DNA from: Massilia sp. 9I | GTDB taxonomy: Bacteria; Pseudomonadota; Gammaproteobacteria; Burkholderiales; Burkholderiaceae_D | Length of the DNA stretch: 64,000 nucleotides | Direction: 5' to 3' | Assembly: GCF_902506415.1 (NCBI RefSeq) | Contig: NZ_LR733275.1 | Span: 1,375,339 to 1,439,338 of the forward strand | Part shown: positions 1 to 8,314 of the stretch, in pieces | Layout: the number at the start of each line of letters is the position of its first letter | Position numbering within the stretch: position 1 is the first letter of the stretch | Notes under the pieces: generated by a model | Databases searched by the model: none | Told to the model about the DNA's origin: nothing | The model's input: the letters and a program-made list of their open reading frames with translations, nothing else | Position numbers and translations under genes: made by a program

Positions 1-1085
1 CGCACTTCGTCGATCACGGGGATCTGTTCGACGATGTCCTGCATCGGAATGCAGAACAGGGTGTCCATCAGCGACATCATGCCGACCGTGAAGGCGATGT
101 CCGCCACGTTGCGGTGGCCGGGACGCAGGCGCTGCGCCAGCAGCTCCATCAGGCGCGCGCGCGTGGTGGCCAGCATCAAGAGCGGGCTCAGGTTGTGGCC
201 GCGCACGCCCGGTTCGGCGTACAGCAGGATCTGCAGCCAGCGCTGCAGCTGGCGCCGGCCCAGCAGCATCAGGGCCTGGCTGATCGATTCGATGCGGCGC
301 CCTGCCCCGGCCGCCGGCGTGTTCACCAGGCGCAGCAGGTTCAGGCCGAGCGTCACGTCCTTCTTCACCGCGCGCTCGATCTCGGCATTGTCGGCGTCCG
401 AGGTCACCAGGTTCATCAGGTCCATCACCGCCGCCTGCGAGGGCGACAGCTTGCGGCCGGCGATGACGGTCGGCTTGGCGAAATAATAGCCCTGGAAGTA
501 GTCGAAGCCGATGTCCAGGCAGGTGCGGTATTCGCTATGGGTTTCGACCTTCTCGGCCACCAGGCGCTTGCCGGTGCCGCGCAGGCGCGGCGCCAGCGAC
601 AGCAGCGTCACCACCGGCAGCTCGCGCAGGTCCATCTTGACGTAGTCGATCACCGGCAGCAGCTTGGCCAGGCTGGCGCCGTGGGCCGAGGCTTCGGCCG
701 CGAAGCGAAAGCCATGGGTGGACAGCTCGGTCATGCGCCGGATGACGGCGTCGTTCGGTTCGACCGAGCGCACGATCTCGAGCACGGTGCGCTCGCGTGG
801 CAGGAAGGCGAACATGTCGCTCATGAGGACGTCGGTGTCGACGTTCAGGAAGGCGGTGGCGTCGCCGATCGCGCGCGGCAGGCCCAGTTGCGAGGCATGG
901 TGGATCACGCTGGCGCTGGCCGACAGGCCGGAGGTGATTTCCGCCGGTCCCTGCGCGCTGCCGCGGAACAGCAGCTCGTAGCCGAACAGCGCCTGGTTAC
1001 GGTCGAGCACCGGCTGGCGCCCGAGGTAGAAATTGCGCAGTTTCAGCGGCTGGGACGCCTGGTCAGGGCTGGCGGTATCGGTCAT
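1..1085 (-). CDS. EAL/HDOD-domain signalling protein (YuxH-like), 3' part beyond the window
   Basis: The gene starts at an ATG at 1085 and runs off the left edge, so about 361 N-terminal residues are visible. The first ~200 residues look like an EAL phosphodiesterase fold opening with YLGRQPVLDRNQALFGYELL. The place where active enzymes have E-A-L reads E-L-L, so the domain is probably a non-catalytic c-di-GMP-type module (inference). The second part, from about residue 210, resembles an HDOD domain (LGLNLLRLVNTPA, then ALMLLGRRQLQRWLQ), a signalling fold without the HD phosphohydrolase residues. EAL-HDOD proteins of this kind are usually regulators of motility or biofilm behaviour. It is the last visible gene of a minus-strand run; about 100 bp separate its start from the next gene. 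The exact role is unknown. Confidence 0.85.
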   Translation of the reverse strand, partial: MTDTASPDQASQPLKLRNFYLGRQPVLDRNQALFGYELLFRGSAQGPAEITSGLSASASVIHHASQLGLPRAIGDATAFLNVDTDVLMSDMFAFLPRERTVLEIVRSVEPNDAVIRRMTELSTHGFRFAAEASAHGASLAKLLPVIDYVKMDLRELPVVTLLSLAPRLRGTGKRLVAEKVETHSEYRTCLDIGFDYFQGYYFAKPTVIAGRKLSPSQAAVMDLMNLVTSDADNAEIERAVKKDVTLGLNLLRLVNTPAAGAGRRIESISQALMLLGRRQLQRWLQILLYAEPGVRGHNLSPLLMLATTRARLMELLAQRLRPGHRNVADIAFTVGMMSLMDTLFCIPMQDIVEQIPVIDEV

Positions 1086-1185
1086 GTCTATTGGTTAGGC
1101 TCGCGAACATACGTACTTTACCGCATCCATCTGGTCTGGTGGCATTCTGGCATTAATTTATTGCAGAAACATTAACACCTTGCCA

Positions 1186-1962
1186 TCACTGTGGCAAGCC
1201 ATCCACGAACAGCTTCAGTTCCCCGGGCGCGAAGGGGGTCCAGGTCTCGTTCTTGGTGAGCGGCTCGGTGACGATGATGGCAACCCGGTCCTGCGGCGTG
1301 GTCACCTCCGAGAAGTCGACCGACAGGTCTTCGTCCGACAGGTGCGCTTGCGCGAACGGGTATTTGCGCACGATGTAGCACAGCTTGGTCGAGCAGTGGG
1401 TGAACAGCGCGGTGCCGTCGGACAGCATCATGTTGAAGGTGCCGTGCGCGGCTACCTGCGGTACCAGGCGCTCGAGCGCCGCACGCAGTTCGGCGAGCGA
1501 AGGCGCGCTGCCGCTCGAACCGTCGCCGAATTCGTCGCGCAGGCTTTGCATCAGCCAGCAGAAGGCCAGTTCGCTGTCGGTGTTGCCCACCGGGCGGAAC
1601 GGTCCGTGCAGTGCGGGCGCGAAGTCCTTCAGGTCGCCGTTGTGGGCGAACACCCAGTAGCGGCCCCACATCTCGCGCACGAACGGGTGGCAGTTCTCGA
1701 GCGCGACCTGGCCTTGCGTGGCCTTGCGGATATGGGCGATGACGTTGGTGGACTTGATCGGGTAGCGCTTGATCAGCTCGGCGATCGGCGAATCGATGGC
1801 GGCCTGGTGGTCGACGAAGTGGCGTACGCCCTTGCCTTCGAAGAATGCGATGCCCCAGCCGTCATGGTGGGTGTCGGTGCGTCCGCCGCGATGGGCGAAG
1901 CCGGTGAAGGAGAAAACGATGTCCGTGGGGACGTTGCAGTTCATTCCGAGGAGCTGGCACAT
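1186..1962 (-). CDS. class II glutamine amidotransferase (YafJ-like)
   Basis: 258 residues beginning MCQLLGMN, where Cys2 becomes the N-terminal nucleophile of an Ntn-hydrolase after Met removal. The motifs GFAHRGGRTDTHHDGWGIAF, AHIRKATQG and FAHNGDL are the class II glutaminase signature, with the conserved Arg and the Asn-Gly-Asp oxyanion loop. There is no synthase domain, so this is a stand-alone amidotransferase of the YafJ/Gat-like group, whose acceptor substrate is not known. Cytoplasmic. The start is fixed by the required Cys2. It stands alone between the EAL/HDOD gene and DUF3567 in the same orientation. Confidence 0.88.
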   Translation of the reverse strand: MCQLLGMNCNVPTDIVFSFTGFAHRGGRTDTHHDGWGIAFFEGKGVRHFVDHQAAIDSPIAELIKRYPIKSTNVIAHIRKATQGQVALENCHPFVREMWGRYWVFAHNGDLKDFAPALHGPFRPVGNTDSELAFCWLMQSLRDEFGDGSSGSAPSLAELRAALERLVPQVAAHGTFNMMLSDGTALFTHCSTKLCYIVRKYPFAQAHLSDEDLSVDFSEVTTPQDRVAIIVTEPLTKNETWTPFAPGELKLFVDGLPQ

Positions 1963-2041
1963 GCGCGCAGCTTACCACGCCAGAGGTGCCGGTGGCGGCG
2001 CCACTATCCCTCGAATCGATAGCGGCGTCGGACCTGATGGA

Positions 2042-2299
2042 TTAGTGCAGCACGACCGGCTGGCTCATCAGGGTGTCATAGGAACCCAGGAAGTCGTCGA
2101 TTTCTTCCATGGTCGGCTCGCTTGCGATGAGGTTGTTCACATCGCGACGGAAAGATTGAGCCAGTTTGCCGCCGATGAACGCTTCGCGCCGGCCGGCTTT
2201 GTCGACGATCTCGTAGCCGCCGAAGCGCAGGGCTTCGAGCTCGCGATCAACGCCAAATTCGACGACGCTGTACTGTTCGCTGTTGTAGATCATGTTCAT
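2042..2299 (-). CDS. DUF3567 family protein
   Basis: 85 residues starting MNMIYNSEQYSVVEFGV. I chose the ATG at 2299 because AAGGAG lies 7 nt upstream; a longer frame from 2368 has no such site. The protein contains FGGYEIVDK and ends in an acidic helix (PTMEEIDDFLGSYD). This matches the small DUF3567 family of betaproteobacteria as I remember it; no biochemical role is known. It is soluble, with no signal peptide or membrane segment. It is separated from the G3E-like gene upstream by about 130 bp, so it probably has its own promoter. Confidence 0.75.
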   Translation of the reverse strand: MNMIYNSEQYSVVEFGVDRELEALRFGGYEIVDKAGRREAFIGGKLAQSFRRDVNNLIASEPTMEEIDDFLGSYDTLMSQPVVLH

Positions 2300-2428
2300 G
2301 ATGGGACTCCTTCTCTCGATCAGATTCGTGTCAGTCAAGCACATGGCGGCAGGCGCTTGGCTGATCACTTCGGTTAAGAGGTGGGGCTTGCTGTACCGAT
2401 TTCAAGTGCGCCCGAGTGAGCAAAGGCA

Positions 2429-2812
2429 TCAGGCGCACACGGTCGGATTCAGGGCCAACAGCTGATCGTATGGCGCTTCTTGCAGCCACGATCGCAACTG
2501 ATCAAGGTGTTCGCTGCTGGCCAAACCGATGAACAGACGCTCCGGCCCTTGGCGCAACAGACGATTTAATGTTACACGCAAAACCAGGTTGCCGGTGCAG
2601 CACACACACCCGGCTGCGAGTCGGACAAGTCTGACAGAAGAGTTTGTTAGGATAGGTGAAGCGCCGGAAGCCAGCCCTTCGAGGATGACCGCGTGGAAGC
2701 GGTCCGGCGCTGCCGGCTGCGCCTCGAGCAGCGCAGCGATCGCCGCTTCGCGCGCCGCGGCGGAAGCGCCGGTGACCAGGGTGGTCGCGACGCGTTCGCG
2801 CGCATCAGGCAA
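2429..2812 (-). CDS. small G3E/CobW-like protein lacking a Walker A motif
   Basis: 127 residues from a TTG start at 2812, directly abutting the stop of the response-regulator gene, with AAAGG 7 nt upstream, so it is probably translated from the same transcript. The middle has GCVCCTGNL, which resembles the Cys-x-Cys-Cys metal site of G3E GTPases (CobW, UreG/HypB relatives, zinc chaperones). The expected nucleotide loop at the N-terminus (GxxGxGKT) is replaced by TGASAAARE, and the protein is about one third of normal CobW length. It is therefore either a degenerate or specialised stand-alone metal-binding module. No function can be assigned; family membership is inferred from two short motifs. 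Confidence 0.6.
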   Translation of the reverse strand: MPDARERVATTLVTGASAAAREAAIAALLEAQPAAPDRFHAVILEGLASGASPILTNSSVRLVRLAAGCVCCTGNLVLRVTLNRLLRQGPERLFIGLASSEHLDQLRSWLQEAPYDQLLALNPTVCA

Positions 2813-3547
2813 TCAGGCGCCTTTCTTGGCCAGCTTGCCCGGCTCGACGCCCAGCTGCTTGAGCTTGCGGTACAGGTGGGTGCGTTCGAGGCCGGTCTTC
2901 TCGGCGACGCGGGTCATGCTGCCGCCTTCGCGGCCCAGGTGGTGTTCGAAGTACATGCGCTCGAAGGCGTCACGCGCTTCGCGCAGCGGCAGGTCAAAGG
3001 ACAGCGTGTAGCCGGTGCCCTCGCCTTGCGAAATCGCATGCACCATGCGCGAGCCATTGCCCATCTGCGGCACCGGCGGCGCGAACATCGGGGCCGCAGC
3101 CGTCGGCATGACGCCGCTGTCGGTCACGGGCACGGCGGCTGCCACCGGACGCGGCGGCACCAGGGGCGCGCGCGCCACTTCCTGCGCGCGGGTCAGGCCC
3201 TGTTGCACTGCTTTCAGCAGTTTTTGCAGGGCGATCGGCTTCTCGAGGAAGTTCAGTGCGCCGATGCGGGTCGCTTCGACGGCGGTGTCAATGGTGGCGT
3301 GGCCGGACATCATGATGACCGGCATGGTGAGCAGGCCGTCGCGCTGCCATTCCTTGAGCAGGGTGACGCCGTCGGTATCCGGCATCCAGATATCGAGCAG
3401 CACCAGGTCGGGCGCGCCGGCGGCGCGCGCCTCACGCGCCTGCTGCGCATTTTCCGCCAAGGTGATGGCATGGCCTTCGTCGCCCAGGATTTCCGAGAGT
3501 AACTCCCGAATGCCCATTTCATCATCAACTACGAGTATGTTCGCCAT
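2813..3547 (-). CDS. NtrX-like response regulator, receiver plus Fis-type HTH
   Basis: 244 residues. The receiver domain (1-120) shows the acidic pocket VDDE (8-10), phospho-acceptor Asp52 in LLDIWMPD, the switch Ser in MSGHA and the conserved Lys in LEKPI. A Pro/Ala-rich linker of about 70 residues follows. The C-terminus carries a Fis-type helix-turn-helix (TGLERTHLYRKLKQLGV). The sigma-54-activating AAA+ domain of classical NtrX/NtrC is absent. It lies 82 bp downstream of the NtrY-like kinase on the same strand and is almost certainly its partner. This pair next to rsmB and DUF4390 is a familiar betaproteobacterial arrangement. It probably binds DNA as a dimer; targets are unknown. Confidence 0.85.
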   Translation of the reverse strand: MANILVVDDEMGIRELLSEILGDEGHAITLAENAQQAREARAAGAPDLVLLDIWMPDTDGVTLLKEWQRDGLLTMPVIMMSGHATIDTAVEATRIGALNFLEKPIALQKLLKAVQQGLTRAQEVARAPLVPPRPVAAAVPVTDSGVMPTAAAPMFAPPVPQMGNGSRMVHAISQGEGTGYTLSFDLPLREARDAFERMYFEHHLGREGGSMTRVAEKTGLERTHLYRKLKQLGVEPGKLAKKGA

Positions 3548-3629
3548 CTGTCTGCCTTCCTGATCTCTTTACCCGTCCTTGCGTGTCCGCTGATCGTGCT
3601 TTTCCGCCTATGGAGATTTTGTGCGCCTA

Positions 3630-5945
3630 TTATATTTCGGCCAAGTTCGCCTCGGGAGCTAACTTTAACAGCAAAATGAATACGGACGCGCCACATCCGT
3701 CCGCGCGGTTCCCGATATCGATCCGGCCACCGTGTTCGTCGATGATCTTCTTGACCATCGGAAGGCCCAGGCCGGTGCCGCGCGCCTTGGAAGTGACGTA
3801 GGGTTCGAAGGCCCGCGCCAGGATCCGCGGCGAGAAACCGGGGCCATTGTCGGTGATCGCCAGGCGCACCGCGGTGCCGGCGGCGCCGTCCGCGCCTTCG
3901 TAGTGGATCGCCTCGGTGGTCACGTCCACACGCGGGCTGGGCGCGCCCGCGCCGCGGTCGGCCAGCGCGTCCTGCGCGTTCTGCACCAGGTTGTGGATCA
4001 CCTGGCGCAGCTGGGTGGCGTCGCCCATCACCTTTGGCAGACCCGTGGCCAGCGCGGCGTGGATGACGTCGGACGCATCTCCCGTCAGGTAGAGCTGCAG
4101 GATCTCGTCGATCAGGCCGTTCAGGTCGAGCGGCTCGAGCACCGCCGGCGGCGTGCGCGCGTAGTCGCGGAAGTCGTCGACCATGCGCTTCATGGCATCG
4201 ACCTGGTTGACGATGGTGGTGGTGCTCTTCTTCAGCAGTTCGGCCTCCGGGGCGGGCAGGCTCGCTTCGAGCTTCATCTGCAGGCGTTCGGCCGACAGCT
4301 GGATCGGGGTCAAGGGGTTCTTGATCTCGTGCGCCAGGCGGCGCGCCACCTCGCCCCAGGCCACCGAGCGCTGGGCCGAGATCACGTCCGAGATATCGTC
4401 GAACACCACGATGAAGCCGCTGCCGGTCCCGACCGGCAGGCGCGAGCCGCGCGCCAGCAGCGTGATGTCGTGGTCATGCTCGTCGCCGCTGCCGCGGCGC
4501 GGGATCTCGATCTGCTGCTGCCAGTGGGCGCGCCGGCGGCGGTCCCCGCTTGCCGCGCTGCCGGCCGCGCTCTGCGCGCTCTGGGCCGAGATCGCGCGCG
4601 TGACGCAGTTGTAGAAGGTCTCGAGGCCGGCGATGCTGGCCAGCGGGCCGGCCAGCGCACCCGGCTCGACCTGCAGGATGCGGTAGGCGGCGTCGTTCGA
4701 GTTCACCACCCGCCCTTCGGCATCGAGCACCAGCACGCCCGCCGACATATTCGCCAGCACCGACTCCAGGTGGGCCTTGGCGTTCTGCAGCGCGGCCCGG
4801 TTGCGCTCGACCGCGCTCCTGGCCTCGAACAGCTGGCCGGTCATGGCATTGAAGGAGCGCGTCAGGGTGCCCAGTTCGTCATTGGTCTCGACCGTGGGGC
4901 GCGGCGACAGGTCGCCCTCGGCCACCGCCTGGGTGCCCTCGGCCAGCACCAAGAGCGGCTGCGCCAGGTTGCCGGCGATGAGGAAGGCGCTGCCGATCGC
5001 CCCGAGAATGGCCAGCAGCAAAGTCAACGTCAGCGTCTCGACGTACATCTTTTTCAGGCCGCTGCGCTCCTGGTAACGCGACTGGTATTCGTCGCGCGCG
5101 CTGCGCAGCACCACCGCATTCGACGCGAGGTTGACCGGCACCGCCTGCAGCAGCTGCAGGTAGCGCGGCCCGACCCCGTGGGCTTCGGGCACCGCCAGCA
5201 GCACCCTCAGGCGCAGGCCGGTAACGGCGTCGAGCGCGTTGGGGTCGTCCACCGAATCGCCGCCGGTGCCTTCCGGACTGGCGTAGCCGCCCGGCAGCGC
5301 GGCCGATTTCAGCATCGCCGGCGAGGGCCGGTCCTTGTCCAGATTCGTGTTGCGGTCCTGGGCCGCCGAGGCCAGCACGGTGCCGTCGGCCGTCAGCAGC
5401 ATGGCGCTCTGCAGGCCGCTGACCTCGTCGACCAGGCGCGTCAGGATGCCCTGCACCGCCACCGCGTCCTGGCCCGCCAGGGTGGCGGCGGCGGTCTGTC
5501 CGGTCGCACCCAGTTCGGCCACCGCCTCGTCGAGCGCGGCGCGGCCGAGGTTGATGCCGGAGGTGATCGCGGCTTCGATCTTGACGTCGAACCAGCTCTC
5601 GATCGAGTGCGAGACGAAGCGCACCGAGACCATGAAGATCAGGAGACCCGGCAGGATGCCGATGCAGGCGAACAGCAGCACCAGCCTGGCCACCAGGCGC
5701 GAGCCGAACTTGCCGGCCTTGTAGCGCGAATACAGGCGCGCCAGCGCCACGATGACGAGCACCAGCAGCAGCACCGCCATGCCGGCATTCAGGCCGAGCA
5801 GCCAGGTGTAGTAGCGGTCGAAGAATCCCGAGTTCTCGGAAGCCGATGCCAGCACGAACAGCAGGATCGAGACGATGGCGCCGCCGGCCACGAGGGCGTA
5901 GCGCAGCGCCTGGTTGACCGATTTGCCGACCGATCTAGCGAGCAT
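3630..5945 (-). CDS. NtrY-like membrane sensor histidine kinase
   Basis: 771 residues. Three hydrophobic segments near the N-terminus (about 18-36, 48-72, 83-110) precede a periplasmic sensor region of about 190 residues and a further membrane helix near 305-330. HAMP (330-380) and PAS-like (390-520) regions follow. The HisKA box LAHEIKNPLTP has the phospho-accepting His at about residue 539. The ATPase core shows the N box (NLVQNAQDAL), G1 (DNGPGF) and G2 (GTGLGLPMVKKI). It should autophosphorylate and pass phosphate to the NtrX-like regulator downstream. The gene starts 5 bp after the DUF4390 stop, so rsmB-DUF4390-ntrY-ntrX may be co-transcribed. The stimulus is unknown; nitrogen or redox sensing is known for relatives. 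Confidence 0.9.
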   Translation of the reverse strand: MLARSVGKSVNQALRYALVAGGAIVSILLFVLASASENSGFFDRYYTWLLGLNAGMAVLLLVLVIVALARLYSRYKAGKFGSRLVARLVLLFACIGILPGLLIFMVSVRFVSHSIESWFDVKIEAAITSGINLGRAALDEAVAELGATGQTAAATLAGQDAVAVQGILTRLVDEVSGLQSAMLLTADGTVLASAAQDRNTNLDKDRPSPAMLKSAALPGGYASPEGTGGDSVDDPNALDAVTGLRLRVLLAVPEAHGVGPRYLQLLQAVPVNLASNAVVLRSARDEYQSRYQERSGLKKMYVETLTLTLLLAILGAIGSAFLIAGNLAQPLLVLAEGTQAVAEGDLSPRPTVETNDELGTLTRSFNAMTGQLFEARSAVERNRAALQNAKAHLESVLANMSAGVLVLDAEGRVVNSNDAAYRILQVEPGALAGPLASIAGLETFYNCVTRAISAQSAQSAAGSAASGDRRRRAHWQQQIEIPRRGSGDEHDHDITLLARGSRLPVGTGSGFIVVFDDISDVISAQRSVAWGEVARRLAHEIKNPLTPIQLSAERLQMKLEASLPAPEAELLKKSTTTIVNQVDAMKRMVDDFRDYARTPPAVLEPLDLNGLIDEILQLYLTGDASDVIHAALATGLPKVMGDATQLRQVIHNLVQNAQDALADRGAGAPSPRVDVTTEAIHYEGADGAAGTAVRLAITDNGPGFSPRILARAFEPYVTSKARGTGLGLPMVKKIIDEHGGRIDIGNRADGCGASVFILLLKLAPEANLAEI

Positions 5946-5950
5946 GCGCC

Positions 5951-6514
5951 CTACTCCGCACGGTAGAGGAAGGTCTTCTTGTTGGAGGCCAGGCGCCAGC
6001 TCGAGTCGTTGATGGCGTTGACCTGCAGGGGCTTGGACAGGAAGTCGCGGTCCATGAACATGCGCAGCGAGACGTTATAGGTTTCGCCGCGCTTGAGCGC
6101 GTCCTTGGGCGCGATCAGCCAGCGCGCCGGGCGCCGGATCAGGGACAACGCATCGTCCAGGGAATTGAAAGGCTGGGGCACGCTGCCGCCGATCGCGACG
6201 ATGTACTGGCGCGTGAGCACGTCGTAGGAGATGCCGATGGTGCGCTTGGACAGCACCGCCTTCTCGTCGCGCCACCACCAGCGCGGGCGCGTCATCTCGA
6301 TCTCGGTGGTGAAGTGCAGCTTGACGCCGTTCTGCACCGCGTCCTGCAGCTCGTGGTTCAGGTCGAATGCAAAGGCGGCGTTGAGGCGGTAGCCTTCTTC
6401 GGTGGCCTGGATTTCGGCCTTGGTGATGTCGATGACGTCCGCCGCCCGTGCCTGCGTGCACGCGAAGACCAGCAGCAGCTGGCAAGCGAGGATGCAGAAA
6501 AATCGTAACGTCAC
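5951..6514 (-). CDS. DUF4390 domain protein, exported
   Basis: 187 residues from a GTG start at 6514. The first ~24 residues form a signal peptide (hydrophobic core ILACQLLLVFAC, then ARA before ADVIDIT). The mature part is a predicted beta-rich domain with FDLNHELQDAVQNGVKLHF and ending RLASNKKTFLYRAE, which fits DUF4390. The family has no established activity but is regularly found directly before ntrY in betaproteobacteria, as here (5-bp gap). It could be a periplasmic partner of the kinase's sensor region (inference). Cys19 might be read as a lipobox, but Phe precedes Ala-Cys, so signal peptidase I cleavage is more likely. Confidence 0.8.
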   Translation of the reverse strand: MTLRFFCILACQLLLVFACTQARAADVIDITKAEIQATEEGYRLNAAFAFDLNHELQDAVQNGVKLHFTTEIEMTRPRWWWRDEKAVLSKRTIGISYDVLTRQYIVAIGGSVPQPFNSLDDALSLIRRPARWLIAPKDALKRGETYNVSLRMFMDRDFLSKPLQVNAINDSSWRLASNKKTFLYRAE

Positions 6515-6569
6515 GGGTGAGCCGGAGCCTTATCTGTAGCCGAAGCCTTTTATTGTGTCGGGAAGACCA

Positions 6570-8138
6570 TTACGCCGCTTTTTTCTGGAACAGGGCGTAA
6601 AACAAGCCGTCATGATCCTGCCCGGCACCGCTGGCTGGCAGCAGCTGGCCCGGCGCGTCGAGGCGGATGGCATCATGGCGCGCCGCGAAAGCGGCAGCCT
6701 GCGCCTCCGATTCCTGGGGCCAGAGCGAACATGTCACAAACAACAATTTACCATTGGGCAGCAACATCTGCCAAAGGTTGTCGAGGATTTTGCTGGAAAG
6801 TGTTGCAAGTTGGAGCGTGTCCGACTTGCGGCGCAGCCAGCGGATATCCGGGTGGCGGCGCACGATGCCGGAGGCCGTGCAGGGCACGTCGGCCAGGATG
6901 CGGTCAAAGGCCTGGCCATCCCACCAGCCGGTCTCCTGCGCCTCGGCCGCGATCAGCTTGGCCTGCAGGCCGAGGCGGCCCAGGTTGTCGCCGACGCGCG
7001 CCAGGCGCTGGGCATCGGCGTCCACCGAGGTGAGCTCGACATCCGCCATCTCCAGGATGTGGCCGCTTTTGCCGCCCGGCGCCGCGCAGGCATCCAGCAC
7101 GCGCATGCCAGGCTGCAGGTCGAGCAGCGGTGCGGCCAGCTGGGCGCCGGCGTCCTGCACCGACACCACGCCATCGTGGAAGCCGGGGATCTGGCTGACG
7201 TTGACGGCCTGGGCCAGGCGCACCGCGCTCGGCCCCACTTGCTGCGCGTCGAAGCCGGCTTCGCGCAGCGTCTCCCGATAAGCGGCGACGCTAGTACGGC
7301 GCCCGTTCACGCGCAGGGTCAGCGGCGGGTGCGCGTTGCCGGCCGCGAGGATCTGTTCCCACTCCGCCGGGTAGGCCGCGCGGGTGCTGTCGATCCACCA
7401 TTGTGGATAGTTCCAGCGCGCCAGCGGCTGGCGAACAGCCTCGGCCACCAGGGCCTCGCGCTCGCGCAGGAAGCGGCGCAGCACGGCGTTCACCATCGAC
7501 TTGGCGTGGGCGAAATCGGGATGGCTGGCGGCCGCGTTGACGGCCTGGTCGACCACGGTAAAAGCCTCGTAAGGAGGCGCCGAGCCCTCGGGCGGATCGA
7601 GCAGGGCCAGCGCCGCCGACAACAGGCCGCCCAGCATCGGCGGCTCCGGCGCCTTGCTCGTCATCAGGCCGAGCAGGGTCTCGCTGCGGCCCAGCTGGCG
7701 CATGCTGCGATAGGCGATGTCCTGGATCGCGCCACGCGCCTGCGGCGTGACCTCATACGCGGTAAATACGGCGCTCAAGGCCTGCGGCAGCGCGCTGCCG
7801 GCGCGCACGCGCGCCACGGCGCTGGCCGCACCCAGCAGGGCGAGGGCCAGCGAGTCGGCCTTCAGGTCGGGACGGTAATCGCGCTGCGGCGCGACCTTCA
7901 CTTCATGACTCTCGCGCAGGCGCGGCCGGTCCGCCGGTGCGGCCTGCTCGCGGCGCGCCGCCTCGCGCTCCGGCGACGGGCGGTAGACCGGCTTCTGGCC
8001 GGCGTCCTGGCTGCTGCCCTGCCCCGGCTTGGCCGCGGGCCGCGCGTCGGATGGGCGCGCCGGACGCGCACCTTTCTCCTGCGTGCGGGCGGGCTTGGCT
8101 TTGGGTTTCAGGGTGAGCGTCGGGCGCTTGTCGGTCAT
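6570..8138 (-). CDS. rsmB: 16S rRNA (cytosine-967-C5)-methyltransferase
   Basis: 522 residues from the ATG at 8138 (MTDKRPTLTL); an in-frame upstream extension to 8294 would cover the argS promoter and is rejected. Residues 1-80 are a basic, Pro-rich, low-complexity tail not typical of E. coli RsmB. A NusB-like RNA-binding domain follows, then the Rossmann methyltransferase with the SAM motif DACAAPGGKSGHILE, motif IV DVPCTASGI and the catalytic TCSLWPQE. It uses S-adenosylmethionine to methylate C967 of 16S rRNA. Transcribed divergently from argS and upstream of DUF4390 (55-bp gap). Confidence 0.92.
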   Translation of the reverse strand: MTDKRPTLTLKPKAKPARTQEKGARPARPSDARPAAKPGQGSSQDAGQKPVYRPSPEREAARREQAAPADRPRLRESHEVKVAPQRDYRPDLKADSLALALLGAASAVARVRAGSALPQALSAVFTAYEVTPQARGAIQDIAYRSMRQLGRSETLLGLMTSKAPEPPMLGGLLSAALALLDPPEGSAPPYEAFTVVDQAVNAAASHPDFAHAKSMVNAVLRRFLREREALVAEAVRQPLARWNYPQWWIDSTRAAYPAEWEQILAAGNAHPPLTLRVNGRRTSVAAYRETLREAGFDAQQVGPSAVRLAQAVNVSQIPGFHDGVVSVQDAGAQLAAPLLDLQPGMRVLDACAAPGGKSGHILEMADVELTSVDADAQRLARVGDNLGRLGLQAKLIAAEAQETGWWDGQAFDRILADVPCTASGIVRRHPDIRWLRRKSDTLQLATLSSKILDNLWQMLLPNGKLLFVTCSLWPQESEAQAAAFAARHDAIRLDAPGQLLPASGAGQDHDGLFYALFQKKAA

Positions 8139-8255
8139 GGCAGGATCAATACGGTGAAAATGGCGCCCATTGTAACGGCTAAGGCTTTGGGGCCGCTTAA
8201 GCTTGCCGATGCGAACATATTGCGCGGGGGGCCAAACCACGCATTTCCAATTTAG

Positions 8256-8261
8256 TATAAT
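8256..8261 (+). promoter_or_regulatory. putative -10 box of argS
   Basis: A perfect TATAAT sits 54 bp upstream of the argS start in the divergent rsmB-argS gap. No convincing TTGACA-like -35 is found 16-18 bp upstream, so the assignment rests on the -10 alone. Confidence 0.4.
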
Positions 8262-8314
8262 GGGCACTGTTTGCCTGCCCCGCAGGCCCGCCATTTTTAT
8301 CAGATCGACATCCC

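Noticed and set aside
3732..5966. A 744-codon open frame opposite the sensor kinase
   Set aside because: The kinase frame has complete family motifs; the opposite frame is a high-G+C antisense artefact rich in Arg, His and Gln with no domain.
8138..8294. A longer N-terminus for RsmB
   Set aside because: It would run through the -10 box and leader of argS; the ATG at 8138 gives the expected protein.
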